Positions 1-10,440 of a stretch of 64,000 nucleotides of DNA are shown here, piece by piece. The translations under genes and the position numbers were made by a program. Below the pieces are notes generated by a model. It did no database searches. It was given only the letters and a program-made list of their open reading frames with translations, and had not been told where the DNA came from. The stretch lies in NCBI GenBank assembly GCA_030765055.1, contig CM060950.1, positions 14,109,806 to 14,173,805 of the forward strand, written 5' to 3'. The stretch comes from Mantis religiosa (taxonomy: Eukaryota > Arthropoda > Insecta > Mantodea > Mantidae). How positions within the stretch are numbered: position 1 is the first letter of the stretch; each line of letters begins with the position of its first letter.

Positions 1-1039
1 ACGTCTGTTGCTACAAAAAGCCTAATAACAATAAAATCAAATTATTAAAATTCAAACTCAGTCATTTTAGCATCTTCCAACTACAACTTGTTCACACCTT
101 GTAAATGCTTTTTACTGTTTTTGTTAATTTAAGAGTTAAATTACGATCCCTTAGAGCCTACTTCAGTAGAGAAGTATAGTACTCAACGTTTTTCTGTATT
201 AGTAATACATTTTACTGGAGTGTTTCTGCCACAAATTAAACAATGTATAGATAATTTTACTTTTGTTAAAGTCAATATATGATTTGAGTGACCTATGCAT
301 CTACTTCTCAAAGACTTATCATAACATTTAGCACAGATAAATCAGCTGCACTGTACTACAATGAAACAATTGAAACTCTGCCTGATGCACAGAATGACAT
401 AATACCATCTCTACATTGTATTAAACAAGCTAACCAACTTCAATTATTTTATCACAGCCTTGTAAGATACAAGGGAACTGCCCTGCAGCAGTTACATGTT
501 AAGCACAAGTACAAAAGTTATGAAGATATTTGTTATACAACCTTGTAGTTATAGCAGCATTTTACTCTCAACTTCTGACAATACTTTAAGGGTCTATTGC
601 AGTGTCTTTCACTGTACATAAATTGCCACAAAAAGATATCTCCACTGCCTCAGCAATCAACACTCCATGCTGAACATTGATACTGGAATTATTGACTGGT
701 AGAAATAATTTTTTATACAAATGATATGGAAATATACATCAATGCAAGAAATAAATATGTTCAAATCAATGGATAATGGAAGAAGTACGAGTTCCAATTT
801 TTGTCAGGAAATAAGTCATGTGTTGAGAAAAAAGGTAATTAGAAGTCAGTGTGCCTAAGGCAACAAGGCATATAGGAAATGTCATACATTACAGAGTAAA
901 AATTGTGTTTTAGATCAGGGGAGCTTCTTCCTTGATGCATTTGAATCCGCGAGTCACCTATTTGTTTTTGAATAGCTTACATGGTTATGTTTTATGTTCT
1001 ATCATTTCATTTTCCTTTATAAAAACTATCCAAATATAT
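1..1039. other. AT-rich stretch without recognisable gene
   Basis: No domain, transposase, reverse transcriptase or RNA motif was recognised on either strand. Only short open frames occur, the longest about 86 codons at 288-548 (+), and it matches nothing I know. Probably old intergenic or repeat-derived sequence. Confidence 0.5.
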
Positions 1040-1935
1040 TTTATAATGCAACCACTCTCTTAGCACTCGCATGTCGATAATGCAGCTAGCTTACTTCCAG
1101 ACCAGTGATTCGTTATTAAAAGGCCAAGGTAACCATAACACTTGCAGTGAGTGAGGAGAGGTTGGACGGGCAGAATGCATTGCTAGTTACCATGGCTATG
1201 GATTCAATTCATAGAAGCTGTACATTCCGCACCAACTCGTGTTGCCAACATAATACAGGACTTTCTTCCTACTTTTTCGTCTATTTGAAAACAAATTTGT
1301 TGGTAGAAGTGGTAACCCGCTTGAAGCAAGTCCCGCGTGTCATGTGCTACTGTTTATTATCAGTTTGCATCCTGAATAAAAACAACTTATGTGATCAGTA
1401 ATTATTGTCTGATATGCAAAGTGTTTAATTTTTCAAATTTAAGAGATTTACAATGAATCCAACACACGACTTGGTGTGTTCCATTCTCCAAACAACCTTT
1501 TCTTTATGGACAAATGATGACAAACATCACGGTAAATGTTGCTAAGCAAACACCAGTGATATGTTTAGAAAAATTTTCCGCAGAGCATCTTTAAAATACA
1601 ACACTTAACAAAAACGCTCTTCGGGAAAGCTCACGTCTATATATTGTTAAACACAATAAGAACGTTAAGCTTAACAGGCTTTTCATGCAATATCCCATTA
1701 GGGAAGTAGACAAGAAATGCCATTTCGTGGACATAATGAAAGCGAAGACTCTTTAAATAAAGGTAATTTTAAGAAACTTTGGATTCATATACAGAGGGAA
1801 GCCCCATCGAAATTCAAAACCACTATTCCAGTACAAAATCCCTTTTTGCAATGCTGATTTTGCAAATTTAGATTAGCCAATTTTTCTAGTCACCTCATCA
1901 ATTTGCCCAGAGCCGTGCCTGTTTCAGATACAAAT
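1040..1935 (-). repeat. Block R dispersed repeat, inverted partial copy
   Basis: The reverse complement aligns by eye to two plus-strand copies at about 52830-54050 and 56210-57480. Shared landmarks include a satellite-like part containing CCTTGGCCTTTTAATAACGA, the passage CACATGATATGCAGGG and the passage CCCTCTATATATAAATCC. This copy is more diverged and lacks part of the small open frame seen in the other two. No protein domain was recognised, so this is a repeat of unknown class. Confidence 0.65.
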
Positions 1936-2074
1936 TAACATTTAAGATTTGACAATGTATAAGTAGGAATTTTGGTGGGGAGTCAAATTAAGTTAATCTT
2001 ATGTTATTGAAAGAGCAAATATTTGGTTTATACTGTTCATCAATTTAAACTGGAAATTGTTCTTTCGTAGGCTA

Positions 2075-2260
2075 AAATATGGAAAGGTAGAGCCAGAGTG
2101 AAAAATTCAATGCCATAGCCGGGATTTGAACCATGGACCTTCTTGTCTCCGTCCAGAAGATACGTGGTTCAAATTCCGGCTATGGCATTGAATTTTTCAA
2201 TCTGGCTCTATCCTATCATAGTGCGTCCTACACACAGCTAGTGTGATAGAACAATTTCCA
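2075..2260. repeat. Head-to-head tRNA-derived SINE halves (fold-back)
   Basis: The tail GAATTTTTCAATCTGGCTCTA and the tRNA-like segment ending GGTTCAAATYCCGGCTATGGC occur once on each strand, meeting near 2155. The A-box-like region is lost, so each half keeps only the B-box side. The same family recurs near 21.2, 24.7, 25.5-26.4, 45.1, 54.6 and 63.7 kb. Confidence 0.7.
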
Positions 2261-2261
2261 G

Positions 2262-2290
2262 TATTATTATTATTATTATTATTAATATTA
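2262..2290. repeat. (ATT)n microsatellite
   Basis: Perfect ATT triplets follow the SINE tail, as expected at the 3' end of a retroposed element. Confidence 0.85.
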
Positions 2291-2309
2291 CCAACTGCAG
2301 TCACAACCA

Positions 2310-2490
2310 AATCACCACCGAACACAATCTGGAGAAACTTTCTTTCGTGCGACGCGAGATTATTTTCTAAGTCCAACGGTGCACGTATACGCATGCGCAA
2401 GCAGACAACCTGCAGTCCTCGTGTTGCAGCCAACCTCTGCAAAAATGCCCCAGACATCTGTTCTACACCAGTGCAAAAGGACATGTGCAT
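2310..2490 (+). repeat. Repeat shared with 17405-17600
   Basis: Both copies contain GGAGAAACTTTCTTT, a GTGCACG stretch, CATGCGCAAGCAGAC and CCAACCTCTGCAAAAATGCC in the same order. At the second site the repeat precedes a Merlin transposase fragment, so it may be the 5' part of that element or an older host repeat. Confidence 0.6.
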
Positions 2491-2745
2491 GTGATTAGTG
2501 CGGATCAGTTTTGGAAAATACTGACCATGTTTCCTTTCAGGTTTTACTGCTTTACAAAAGTAGGCTTGCTGTCCAGCAAAAGTGCCAATTGCACTGTTGT
2601 TCTGTGCGTTCTTCAAATAAGATTTGTTCAGTACATTGAAAATCGGAAAATGGCCTGACAAATCAGCAACATATAGTAGCTCACGGACTGGTTCGGCCAC
2701 TGCCGCAAGTGGTAACATTGTCTCTCCCACCAAATGAAACATCAA

Positions 2746-3961
2746 TCACATTCTAGATAGGCAACCAGTATAGTAAAGACATATTGAATCACAGTTACAC
2801 ATGACAACTATTTAAGTGGTAACACTTATTAACTACTGACCTGCTGAGGTCATGTTTTGTTGATTGTTGAGGCTGTGGAGACAGTTGTGCTCAAAGCATT
2901 ATCAGTATTTAAATCAAATTACTAGGGACGACTGTCACATTACTGTTGCAGATTGAGCTGCAATTTTGTACAAAAAAACAAATGCTGATACCCATGTGTT
3001 GGTTTACTCTCCCATAGAGCCCATATTTGCTGGAAATAAATTAAGTTTTAAGTTGTATCTGCTGAAAAAAGCCTGTCTTCCACTGCAACCAGCTATATTA
3101 AACTTTATCCTGCACCAAGGCTACAAGAATTTGTGTGCATCATCGCTATAGGGATAACTTACAATCAAGATTTTACATAACGAAAAGAACTTCAGCTACA
3201 TTACATTTCTCGTTCCCCCTTTCAGTGATCGATGCCTTCAAGAAAAGGAGAAGAGGGAAAAAAAACTGAACAAATAGAAATGGCGTATTTTTTAAGTTAC
3301 GTGCTATAATACCTTTTAAACACTGCTATATGCATACAATTATATATTATTACTGAATTACTCTAGTTCATAAGTATTTTTAGGGACTATGGAAGAAAAA
3401 GTCAAAATATGTGATTTCTTTCACAAAAATATCAACTCAACCTGTAACATCAATGCGACAATAGCCACTTGCAGGTACAAATTAAGTATTCAAATTTGAC
3501 TGACTGGTATACTCATTTTTAAGTATTATTTTCCATTCAACCATATTTGTGGCATAGTAAAATGGAAATGTTAAATTGTATTATCACCAAATGTTTACAA
3601 CAATGCCTTCATTAACTTCTGCCATATTTCAACTTTGATTTTGTTTAATACACACACAGAAATGAACACAATATAAACAGAACTCCATCACAATAAGATG
3701 AAAACAAGTTGGAGGAATGGAAGCAGATATAACAGGAAAATGCTCAGAAGACAAGCAAACAGTGTTAAGCACATTTGTCACCTTTCTCCACCACACTTAT
3801 AATTTTGCATCAATGAATTCAAAATTAAACTAACAAATTACCTGACAATGTTTATCACTAGAGAATGCTAACATGAAACACGAGTTTAAAATACTTTCAT
3901 TTTGGTGAGGTGGTGAACAAATACTTGTCATGATTGGTTTTAAAACTATGTCTGCATGTTT
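2746..3961. other. No recognisable gene
   Basis: AT-rich sequence with no open frame that resembles a known protein. If the exon candidate at 3962-4141 (-) is real, its 3' untranslated region would lie here, but I could not identify a convincing end. Confidence 0.4.
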
Positions 3962-4141
3962 TCAGTTTCTGGATTTAATGTCCATAACTGTTTCACTAGA
4001 ACGTTTTCTGTTCATCTGACATTTTCCAAAGTGGTCTAGAAGTTGTAGGTCATGTTCCGGAGGGAACACTTTACTGCATCCAGGACACATAACATCCTCC
4101 CTTGTCTGCATTTCTACACCACTTTGGAAATACTTGGACTT
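3962..4141 (-). CDS. Possible terminal exon with C2HC zinc finger
   Basis: The minus strand reads 59 codons to a TGA at 3962-3964. The frame holds a zinc-finger pattern C-x2-C-x14-H-x3-C, beginning CPGCSKVFPPEHD and ending in HFGKC, followed by a basic tail. A CPxC...FPP core followed by His and Cys resembles C-terminal ubiquitin-binding zinc fingers of TAX1BP1/NDP52, optineurin/NEMO or UBZ-type proteins (family resemblance only). The exon start is set at a splice-acceptor-like TCTTTTACTTAG at 4142-4153; the frame has a stop immediately before it, as expected for intron sequence. I found no convincing upstream exon: the sequence to the right is a transposon. It could be the last exon of a host gene interrupted in its intron, an isolated pseudo-exon, or part of an unrecognised element. 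Confidence 0.33.
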   Translation of the reverse strand, partial: KSKYFQSGVEMQTREDVMCPGCSKVFPPEHDLQLLDHFGKCQMNRKRSSETVMDIKSRN

Positions 4142-4543
4142 CTAAGTAAAAGACTTTTTGTGTACAGATGACACATTGCCTTCCGACTGTTGCGAGAAGT
4201 CCTTCCTCACTTGGTGGATCACTAACAACCATGGTTTTACAGAGGTCATGCAAGTATGTTGATTTTAACTGGACAGGTGCAGACAAAGACTTGACCATCA
4301 TATGTGGCGAGAAGGAAGTCACAGATGCTAGACCACTGCTGTTGAAGCCAATACTGACACCAGTGATAGACTGTTTCAAGTTACATGGTGACTGACATAC
4401 TATAACTAGACTGCAAACAATGCAGTTGGAGGCGTGGCTTACCAACACTGGAGTCCTCTAGCTTTCCCCCTCTACCATCATTTTCGGTTGCCTCTCCTCC
4501 ATCGTGCACGCTGCACGGTCATCTGTTTCACATGCTTTTGCAT

Positions 4544-6084
4544 TCACTCTGCATTTTCTTCTGAAAATTTGCTTTGTTCCTCAGGGTTTAAAGAAACTGA
4601 TTCTATCTATTTCTTGATCAATTGTGAGGTCAGGTGCAAGGTAATTATTTTCTGTTAACTTTACACTGCCACAACACTTAAGCCATTGTTCAACAGAGTG
4701 CTCCAAAAACAATTGTCAGCACAATTCTTCTTTCTCAAGCTCCCGCCAATTTGTTGACATGCAACTTTTCCCTTAATATCACCCCACACAATTTCAATGG
4801 GGTTTAAATTACGGTGATAGCATGGAAGGCGCAATGGAATGTGACCAAGTTCATAAATAATTACTGTTGATAATTTCCAACAATTTTGCTTTTGACTGCA
4901 GGATCAAAATCAATACTGTGGTCTTCCATCCAGCATGTCACTTCAGATTTTAAAGTTGCCATGTTTGGCTTCTTGTCCCTCTGACTGTTGTGGTACTTAG
5001 CATTATCCATTTCAGTAACACTAGGGTGGGAAAGAGCTGGAAGAAGCTGCGTTTCCAACCATTTACTGAAGTTTTGAAAATTCATGGATTTGTGATGGTT
5101 TCCTGAAATGTGTAGTGTTTAACGCCCGTTTTTACTACGTAGGCACCGCAGGCGATGACACTGATGATACATGAGATGAAGATGGAGCACCGGTGGAATG
5201 AGATGGCGGGGGAAACCGGAGATCCCGGAGAAAACCCGCCCCAGTGCCATGTTGTCCACCACAAATCTCACTTTGCGGTCGCCTGGGATCGAACCCGGGC
5301 CGCCTTGGTGAGAGCCAAGCGCTCTAACCACTGAGCCACGGCCAGGCCGGTTTCCTGAAGTTTGTCCACCTCTAAAAATTAACGGTGCACCCTCGACAAA
5401 TCCGTCCTCACCTCCACCATGAACAATTAATTTCTGCCCCATTCCAATGTTGACTGTAACTCTAAGTTCCTCCTCTGACTGCCAGTACTTGCTTAATGAA
5501 TGCGATTGTTGGATGTATGTTTCACCAATATATACAACATTCCTTCTCTCTGCCCTGTACTTCCCGATATCATTTAAATACTGTGTTCGCCAAACAGCTA
5601 TATCCGGCCGTTCTACCAAAATCTTGTGTTTGGACTGGCAAGACTCCATTTGAGCCCCAGTTGTTTAAGCTTTCTTCGCAAGAACTCCCTTTCACAATTA
5701 AGGATTCTATCTTCTTTTAGACTGGCTAAAAGTGTTTTTTACTGTTGGCACCTCTGCGCACAGTATAAAATGCATGGATTTTCTGACGAATAGCGGAATT
5801 GGTAAATGAATCCACTTAAATCCTAGGTTTTTTTAGCTCTGATTTTCCATCTGGAGTGGAGAAATTCAGTGTACCCTTTGCAATGGACATTCTTCCCTCT
5901 TTGTTACAGTTCTTGCTGAAACACCAGTTGCTTCACTCGTCATTGACAGTACACTAACATTTTGTATGTTAAACCGTTCTTTCATGTTCTTGAAATACTG
6001 GGCAACATTATACACTAAATCACGAGTCTGACCTCTGAGTGGCCTCCCAGAAATGCAAGAAGACTTTGAAGACTGGCAATTCAT
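4544..6084 (-). pseudogene. IS630/Tc1-like transposase, split by a SINE
   Basis: This is the remnant of a cut-and-paste DDE transposase of the IS630-Tc1-mariner superfamily. In order on the minus strand: an N-terminal helix-turn-helix region (about 6084-5866, with TGVSARTV); the region of the first catalytic Asp (VVYIGETYI near 5530, where the usual D of DET is G); a glycine-rich strand with HGGGEDGF; the second Asp in MDNAKYHNSQ near 5000; and the third acidic residue in NLNPIEIVWGDIK near 4800. An acidic tail ends at a TGA at 4544-4546. A stop at 4858 and several frameshifts break it, and a tRNA-SINE at 5108-5350 splits it. The frame rejoins exactly when the SINE and one TSD copy are removed. 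A sister copy lies at 18944-20347 and an N-terminal piece at 40862-41209. Confidence 0.85.
5108..5350 (-). mobile_element. tRNA-derived SINE inserted in transposase
   Basis: On the minus strand the element starts GGCCTGGCCGTGGCTCAGTG, with an A box (TGGCTCAGTGGTTAGAGCG) and a B box (GGGTTCGATCCC), the internal promoter parts of RNA polymerase III genes. The body is about 240 bp. The flanks repeat TTTCCTGAA (5099-5107 and 5351-5359), a target-site duplication. No intact tRNA cloverleaf was assumed; this is a retroposed SINE. Confidence 0.88.
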
Positions 6085-6348
6085 TTTTCTGAATGTTTTT
6101 AATATGCTTTGAAAATCAAAACAGCATTAAAATACACGCAGAGGTTTGTGCTCTGTCGCATGCACAGGAAGGGAGGGGTGGGAGTCACGGGATGCTTGGA
6201 TGGTTAGGAGGGGAGAAGGCTCTGCTCACACATGTGCAAACCGACCGCATTCTGTTTGCGGTCTACCTGTACAAAATTTGTAACCTTTTGTTTTCTGGAG
6301 CAATGTTGAATTCTATAGGTTACCTATAACTCCATCTGTTGATGAATT

Positions 6349-6516
6349 TTAAGTCTGCACTATGTTAATTTCATCTTCTGTACACTTCTTGTTTGAAGAT
6401 GGCTGCTTCAAATTGCAGAGAGATGCTTCTCTCAAACTTCTCCCCTCTTTGTGGTTTTCATCTCTTGTTACATCTTCACCGAAGTAAAGCATTGTCCTTC
6501 TTGCTAACAGCTGGCC
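6349..6516 (-). other. Exon-like open segment behind a good splice acceptor
   Basis: The minus strand shows a pyrimidine-rich acceptor (TTGTTTTTGTTGCAG ending at 6517) followed by 55 open codons to a TAA at 6349-6351. The peptide is polar and charged and matches no family I know. It lies on the same strand as the zinc-finger exon candidate and could belong to the same host gene, but no donor or homology supports this. Confidence 0.13.
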
Positions 6517-6599
6517 CTGCAACAAAAACAACTCACAATCCTCAGAAATAAAGCTGCAACAACCTTCCATTTAAACACATATTATTGTCCCACTCAAGT

Positions 6600-7074
6600 T
6601 ACACATTTGACCCTACCCAACTTTAATTATCCCTTAATCTGTATTATGTATGTACACAAAATATTAGTTCACCAAAAATCTGATATCATTTTACTGGAAA
6701 TACACGTCAAGGTAACACTCCCCCCCCCAAAAAAAATAAAAATTAATGTGTTACATTTACACAACTTTCTAAATAAATTCAACAGACCATTCCTATAATC
6801 AAGTTAATCAGTATAACCATTTGTATAAATGAGTTTGTATCATATTTCCTTGTAGACAATAAGGAAAATAAGGAATAGGGGAGTACAGTATGCTTATGCA
6901 ATAGCCATATCTTTCAAAAACTTCCCCATGTGATGACTTTGAAAGTATTTTCTTTTCATGACCAGGAACTGAAGAAAAAATGGAGAGAAATAAAAGGAGT
7001 TCAACTTCAACTTCTCATTTGAGAAAAGTATAAACACTTGAAACTTAAAACCAATAACAAAGAATATCTCAAAC
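6600..7074. other. No recognisable gene
   Basis: AT-rich sequence. A pyrimidine tract ending CTTCAG (minus, 6969-6974) looks like another splice acceptor, but the following frames are short and unrecognised. Confidence 0.4.
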
Positions 7075-7196
7075 ATGGTTAACTCCATTATATAGAATAA
7101 AAAGAAGTATTTCAGAAAGTGGAGTGCCATTGTTACTAAAATTAGGCAAGTGAGTCAACCTTGTATATACTTTTCTCCACTTACAAGTTTTTTTAT

Positions 7197-7236
7197 GAAG
7201 ACTAGTTTCTGGGGACTTCTCCCCTATCGTCAGTTC
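7197..7236 (-). ncRNA. Hammerhead ribozyme motif, family I
   Basis: Minus strand, 5' to 3': stem I GAA; box 1 CUGACGA (fits CUGANGA); stem II GGGGA/UCCCC closing a GAAG loop; box 2 GAAA; stem III ACUAGU (self-complementary); site C (opposite base 7200); stem I UUC. All core boxes fit the consensus. Self-cleavage is predicted between 7200 and 7199. Confidence 0.85.
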
Positions 7237-7344
7237 TGTGGTTGAATGATGATGCATCCGGTGTCTGCATCTGGCTTGGTGTTGTGCTGCCATCTAACGT
7301 CCTGGTAAGCGTGATGACATCTACCGCGGGAATTTCAAAATTCA

Positions 7345-7587
7345 TCAAGAGGTCCTGCTTTTCGTAATAAATATGTTTTCCCAAATCTGTAGTTCCAGAG
7401 GTTTCTTTGCCTGTTTGATCAGTTCTATTTCTTGTTTTATGTTGTGATTCTCAGACCAAAAGTGATGTGCTACGGCCGACTTGTCCATTTGTTTGAATTT
7501 AATATTTCTGAAGTGTTCTTTCATTCTTGTTCCTAGATTCCTTTTGGTCTTACCAATGTATATCTTGTCACAATCCTTGCAACTCAT
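7345..7587 (-). pseudogene. PLE GIY-YIG endonuclease domain
   Basis: The domain that nicks target DNA for PLE insertion. The frame shows MSCKDCDKIYIGKTKRNL, the YIG half of the GIY-YIG motif with the usual Cys pair ahead of it, then an Arg in the GTRMKEH helix and the later SAVAHHFWSENHNI segment typical of PLE endonucleases. It is out of frame with the RT at 7942-8661. The same domain occurs inverted at 8811-9074. Confidence 0.88.
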
Positions 7588-7941
7588 TTGGTAAATGCCT
7601 GATAATTGAGTTTTCGGTGTGCTATTTTTTAGAGGGTGGTTTAGTAAGTTGCGGATGTTGTGTTTGTTTTGAGGGGCTAATTTTATGTTGAAGATCTAAA
7701 ATATCTTTTCAAATTTTTTTGAAGTATTTTGGATGAAATGTAAATTTTCCATATCTGGTGTTTGGGTTTTCTAGTTTTTTTAACGTAGTAATGTGCCTTA
7801 AGTTTTTGTTTCTTTTGTGTCTGTAGATCAGTTTTTTGATGAAATTTGTGTTTTAGTTGTTCAGTTCGGCAACCTGGTGTATGTGAGCGTACTCCTGTTC
7901 ATATTCTGTTTTTGTTAGCGGAATGTTGATTTATCTGTGAA

Positions 7942-8661
7942 CTAAACTAGGAATACTGCATATTGATGTTGTACTGGGTTGAATGGGTTGCATTTAATGT
8001 AATTTTCAACATGTGTTGCTTTTCGGTATATTCCAAATTGTAATCCTGTTGGTGTTCTAATGATTTTCAAATCTAGAAAAGGTAGCCATTCATCCTGCTC
8101 TACTTCAATGGTGAAAACTATGGATTTTTCTTGTAGGTTTAGCAACTTTATAGCATCCTCAGTTAGTCTTCTAGGGACTATCGCAAACACATTGTCGACA
8201 TATCTATGCCAACATTTGAAAATATGTGGAAAGGCTTTAGTAATGTGTGTTTCCAAATTACTCATGAACAGATTAGCTAGTAATGGTGAAAGAGGGTTAC
8301 CCATGGCCAGGCCTGCTGTTTGTTGGAAGATCTTGCTGGAGAACGTGAAGCTGTTTTGTTCAATACATAGGGTGGTTAATTTGATGTATTCCTCTATTTT
8401 ATAATCCGCAATGTTGCTTTTGGATAACCAGCCTTTCATCAATTTTGGAATTTTTTCTACTCGTATGCTCGTGAATAGAGATCTGATATCAAAGGACACC
8501 ATCACCTCTTCAGTTTTTATAATTGCGTTTTCAATTTTCTTTACTAAATCAAATGAATTGTTTATGCTTAGAGATTCAAACTTTTCAAACTTAAATTCTT
8601 CCACCAACCATTTTGCCAGTTTGTAAGTCGGGGCATCTATATTGTTAATAATGGGTCGCAT
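7942..8661 (-). pseudogene. PLE reverse transcriptase, C-terminal part
   Basis: Encodes the core of a Penelope-type reverse transcriptase, which copies element RNA into DNA at the target site. Visible motifs are VSFDIRSLFTSI (catalytic motif A, with Asp), AMGNPLSPLLANLFM (motif B) and RYVDNVFAI (motif C). Motif C is YVDN where active enzymes have YVDD, so one metal-binding Asp is missing. The start MRPIINNIDAPTYKLAKWL falls inside the fingers region: the N-terminal part of the RT is absent because the element is truncated at the junction with its inverted partner near 8670. The downstream linker (7590-7940) is frameshifted. Confidence 0.9.
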
Positions 8662-8810
8662 GCTGTTGTCTGTCTTTCAAAAAATTTGAAAAGATATTTA
8701 AGAGCTTCAACATAAAATTAGCCCCTCAAAACAAACACAACATCCGCAACTTACTAAACCACCCTCTAAAAAATAGCACACCGAAAACTCAATTATCAGG
8801 CATTTACCAA

Positions 8811-9074
8811 ATGAGTTGCCAGGATTGTGACAAGATATACATTGGTAAGACCAAAAGGAATCTAGGAACAAGAATGAAAGAACACTTCAGAATTATTAAA
8901 TTCAAACAAATGGACAAGTCGGCCATAGCACATCACTTTTGGTCTGAGAATCACAACATAAAACAAGAAATAGAAGTGATCAAACAGGCAAAGTTGGCTC
9001 TAATTAGGCAAAGAAACCTCTGGAACTACAGATTTGGGAAAACATATTTATTACGAAAAAACAGGACCTCTTGA
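8811..9074 (+). pseudogene. PLE GIY-YIG endonuclease, inverted second copy
   Basis: Nearly identical to 7345-7587 (KIYIGKTKRNLGTRMKEHF) but on the opposite strand. An extra stretch near 8990-9010, which repeats part of the adjacent AGGCAAAG sequence, shifts the frame, so the conserved LELQIWENIF end is lost. Together with the minus copy it forms the arms of the PLE dimer. Confidence 0.88.
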
Positions 9075-9182
9075 TGAATTTTGAAATTCCCGCGGTAGAT
9101 GTCATCAAGCTTACCAGGACGTTAGATGGCAGCACAACACCAAGCCAGATGCAGACACCGGATGCATCATCAGTCAACCACA

Positions 9183-9222
9183 GAACTGACGATAGGGGAG
9201 AAGTCCCCAGAAACTAGTCTTC
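9183..9222 (+). ncRNA. Hammerhead ribozyme motif, family I
   Basis: Identical core to 7197-7236 but on the plus strand, in the inverted arm. Stem I is GAA (9183-9185) with TTC (9220-9222); predicted cleavage follows C9219. Confidence 0.85.
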
Positions 9223-9300
9223 ATAAAAAACTTGTAAGTGGAGAAAAGTATATACAAGGTTGACTCACTTGCCTAATTTTAGTAACAATGGTTAACTCCA

Positions 9301-9843
9301 CACACAAAATTTGACAAACTGTACTTTAACAAGATCTGCACTGTTTGTGCAGCAAGATTTTCTCTATCTTATGATTTATCAGTTATGCAAAAATAATTCA
9401 GAATGAAGAGGCCTTCTGAGAGTGTTCCCAGAAAATTCAAGTTACACATTTAATTTGCCATGAAAATGGCAATACTATACAGTTAATTTTAAACAAAACT
9501 GTTAGAGCCACTTTTATAAAAATGAATTTTTAATAATTTTCCATGTAAGGGATAGTGAATCCTTCAAAAACCATGTTCCATCCATCCTTCGAAGATAGCA
9601 AGATATGAAGATTCCAAGTTTGGTATTTAATTAGCTTTACGAGTTTGATATATTCTCTCTCATGCTACCCACCCCATCACACACCTGCACAAACCTTTTT
9701 CTGATCTTTCTTTCTTATTGAATTAAGGAAACATCAAAATGTGTATTTCCAGTAAATCTCTATTAAATTTCTGGATGGAATGCACTATGCCATTTCTAGA
9801 GCTTCAGGTGCATTTTACCAACCTTCTCAGAGGGCACTTACAT
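9301..9843. other. No recognisable gene
   Basis: AT-rich sequence between a PLE and a SINE; no open frame or repeat family recognised. Confidence 0.4.
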
Positions 9844-9852
9844 AGCAGGGAG

Positions 9853-10091
9853 AGCCCGCCTCGGTAGTGTAGATGGTAGCATGCCTGCCTCATGTTCAAG
9901 AGGTCCTGAGTTCGAATCTCGGCCAGGGCAAGTTACCTGGATAAGGTTTTATTGAGGTTTTCCCTTGTCCTAAAAGACGAATGTCAGGCAACTCTCTGCT
10001 CCATGGACCCTGGGCTCATTTGAGCATCACTTCACCCTTCCATTCATCGTCCAATATGACTTAACATTGGAGGACATAAATTACACAAAAA
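9853..10091 (+). mobile_element. tRNA-derived SINE with TSD
   Basis: Starts AGCCCGCCTCGGTAGTGTAG; A box TAGTGTAGATGGTAGCATG, B box GAGTTCGAATCTC. The 3' body ends in an A-rich tail (ACACAAAAAA). The flanks AGCAGGGAG at 9844-9852 and 10092-10100 are a 9-bp TSD. A truncated 3' end of the same family lies at 37872-37915 (-). Confidence 0.9.
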
Positions 10092-10369
10092 AGCAGGGAG
10101 TGTTCTGCTTTTTTGTTTCCACCAAACAGTAGCGTATGTTATAGGTAAGGCTCGGATTTGGATGAAAAGTCATCTTTTTTCCGAGTAGTCATTGCTTATT
10201 GAAAATTAGGTGCATTCTGGAACAAATACAGATATATATGGTTTTTATAGGTCATCAAAATACATTTTGTCCACATTTTTATAATAGTCATTTTTAACAT
10301 TTAAATGCATTTTCCGGTAATTTTCTTTCTTTTTCACGAATTTATAGGGCATTTTCATCTGTAGTCCAC

Positions 10370-10440
10370 ATTCAGGAGGCCCGGGTTCGATTCCCATGGT
10401 GGACCTGACCCCGACCCATGGGCTTTTTGGAGAATTTAAA
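10370..10440 (+). repeat. Possible SINE fragment with B box
   Basis: GCCCGGGTTCGATTCCCATGG fits a tRNA B box, and the following GACCTGACCCCGACCCATGG looks SINE-like. No A box or TSD was seen. Confidence 0.35.

Larger units (their letters stand above)
2197..2745 (-). other. 182-codon open frame, unrecognised
   Basis: The minus-strand frame is open for 182 codons but overlaps the SINE tail and the ATT microsatellite, which encodes a run of Asn. Its central part (about 2310-2490) is a nucleotide-level repeat shared with 17405-17600, just upstream of a Merlin transposase remnant, and the shared part carries different frames in the two copies. The N-terminal part, rich in Val, Leu and Ala, resembles no family I can name. 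It is more likely a chance frame in repeats than a gene. Confidence 0.2.
7088..9287 (-). mobile_element. Penelope-like element, head-to-head dimer
   Basis: A PLE inserted between two copies of ATGGTTAACTCCA (7075-7087 and 9288-9300), a 13-bp TSD. A 39-bp tail (7088-7126) lies between the left TSD and the terminal repeat. The body is one long minus-strand unit (about 7127-8670, RT plus GIY-YIG endonuclease) joined to an inverted 5'-truncated unit (about 8679-9291, GIY-YIG only). The two ends are therefore inverted repeats of about 600 bp, each with a hammerhead motif. Inverted terminal-repeat pairs and a short tail are known features of PLEs. Confidence 0.85.

Noticed and set aside
4355..4395. 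Hammerhead from TTGAAACAGTC on the minus strand
   Set aside because: No CUGANGA-like box and no stem II upstream.
4071..4448. 125-codon minus-strand frame as a host exon
   Set aside because: It runs through the splice acceptor of the zinc-finger candidate in a different frame and has no recognisable homology.
4437..4690. Apparent coiled-coil/acidic coding segment upstream of the zinc finger
   Set aside because: Reading it with frameshifts gives the acidic C-terminal end of the IS630-like transposase, not a host exon.
6890..7130. Exon behind a strong pyrimidine tract ending CTTCAG
   Set aside because: Frames are short, unrecognised, with no good donor, and adjoin a PLE insertion site.
8060..8626. 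Plus-strand open frames across the PLE RT
   Set aside because: They are antisense shadows of the reverse transcriptase, which has all expected motifs on the minus strand.
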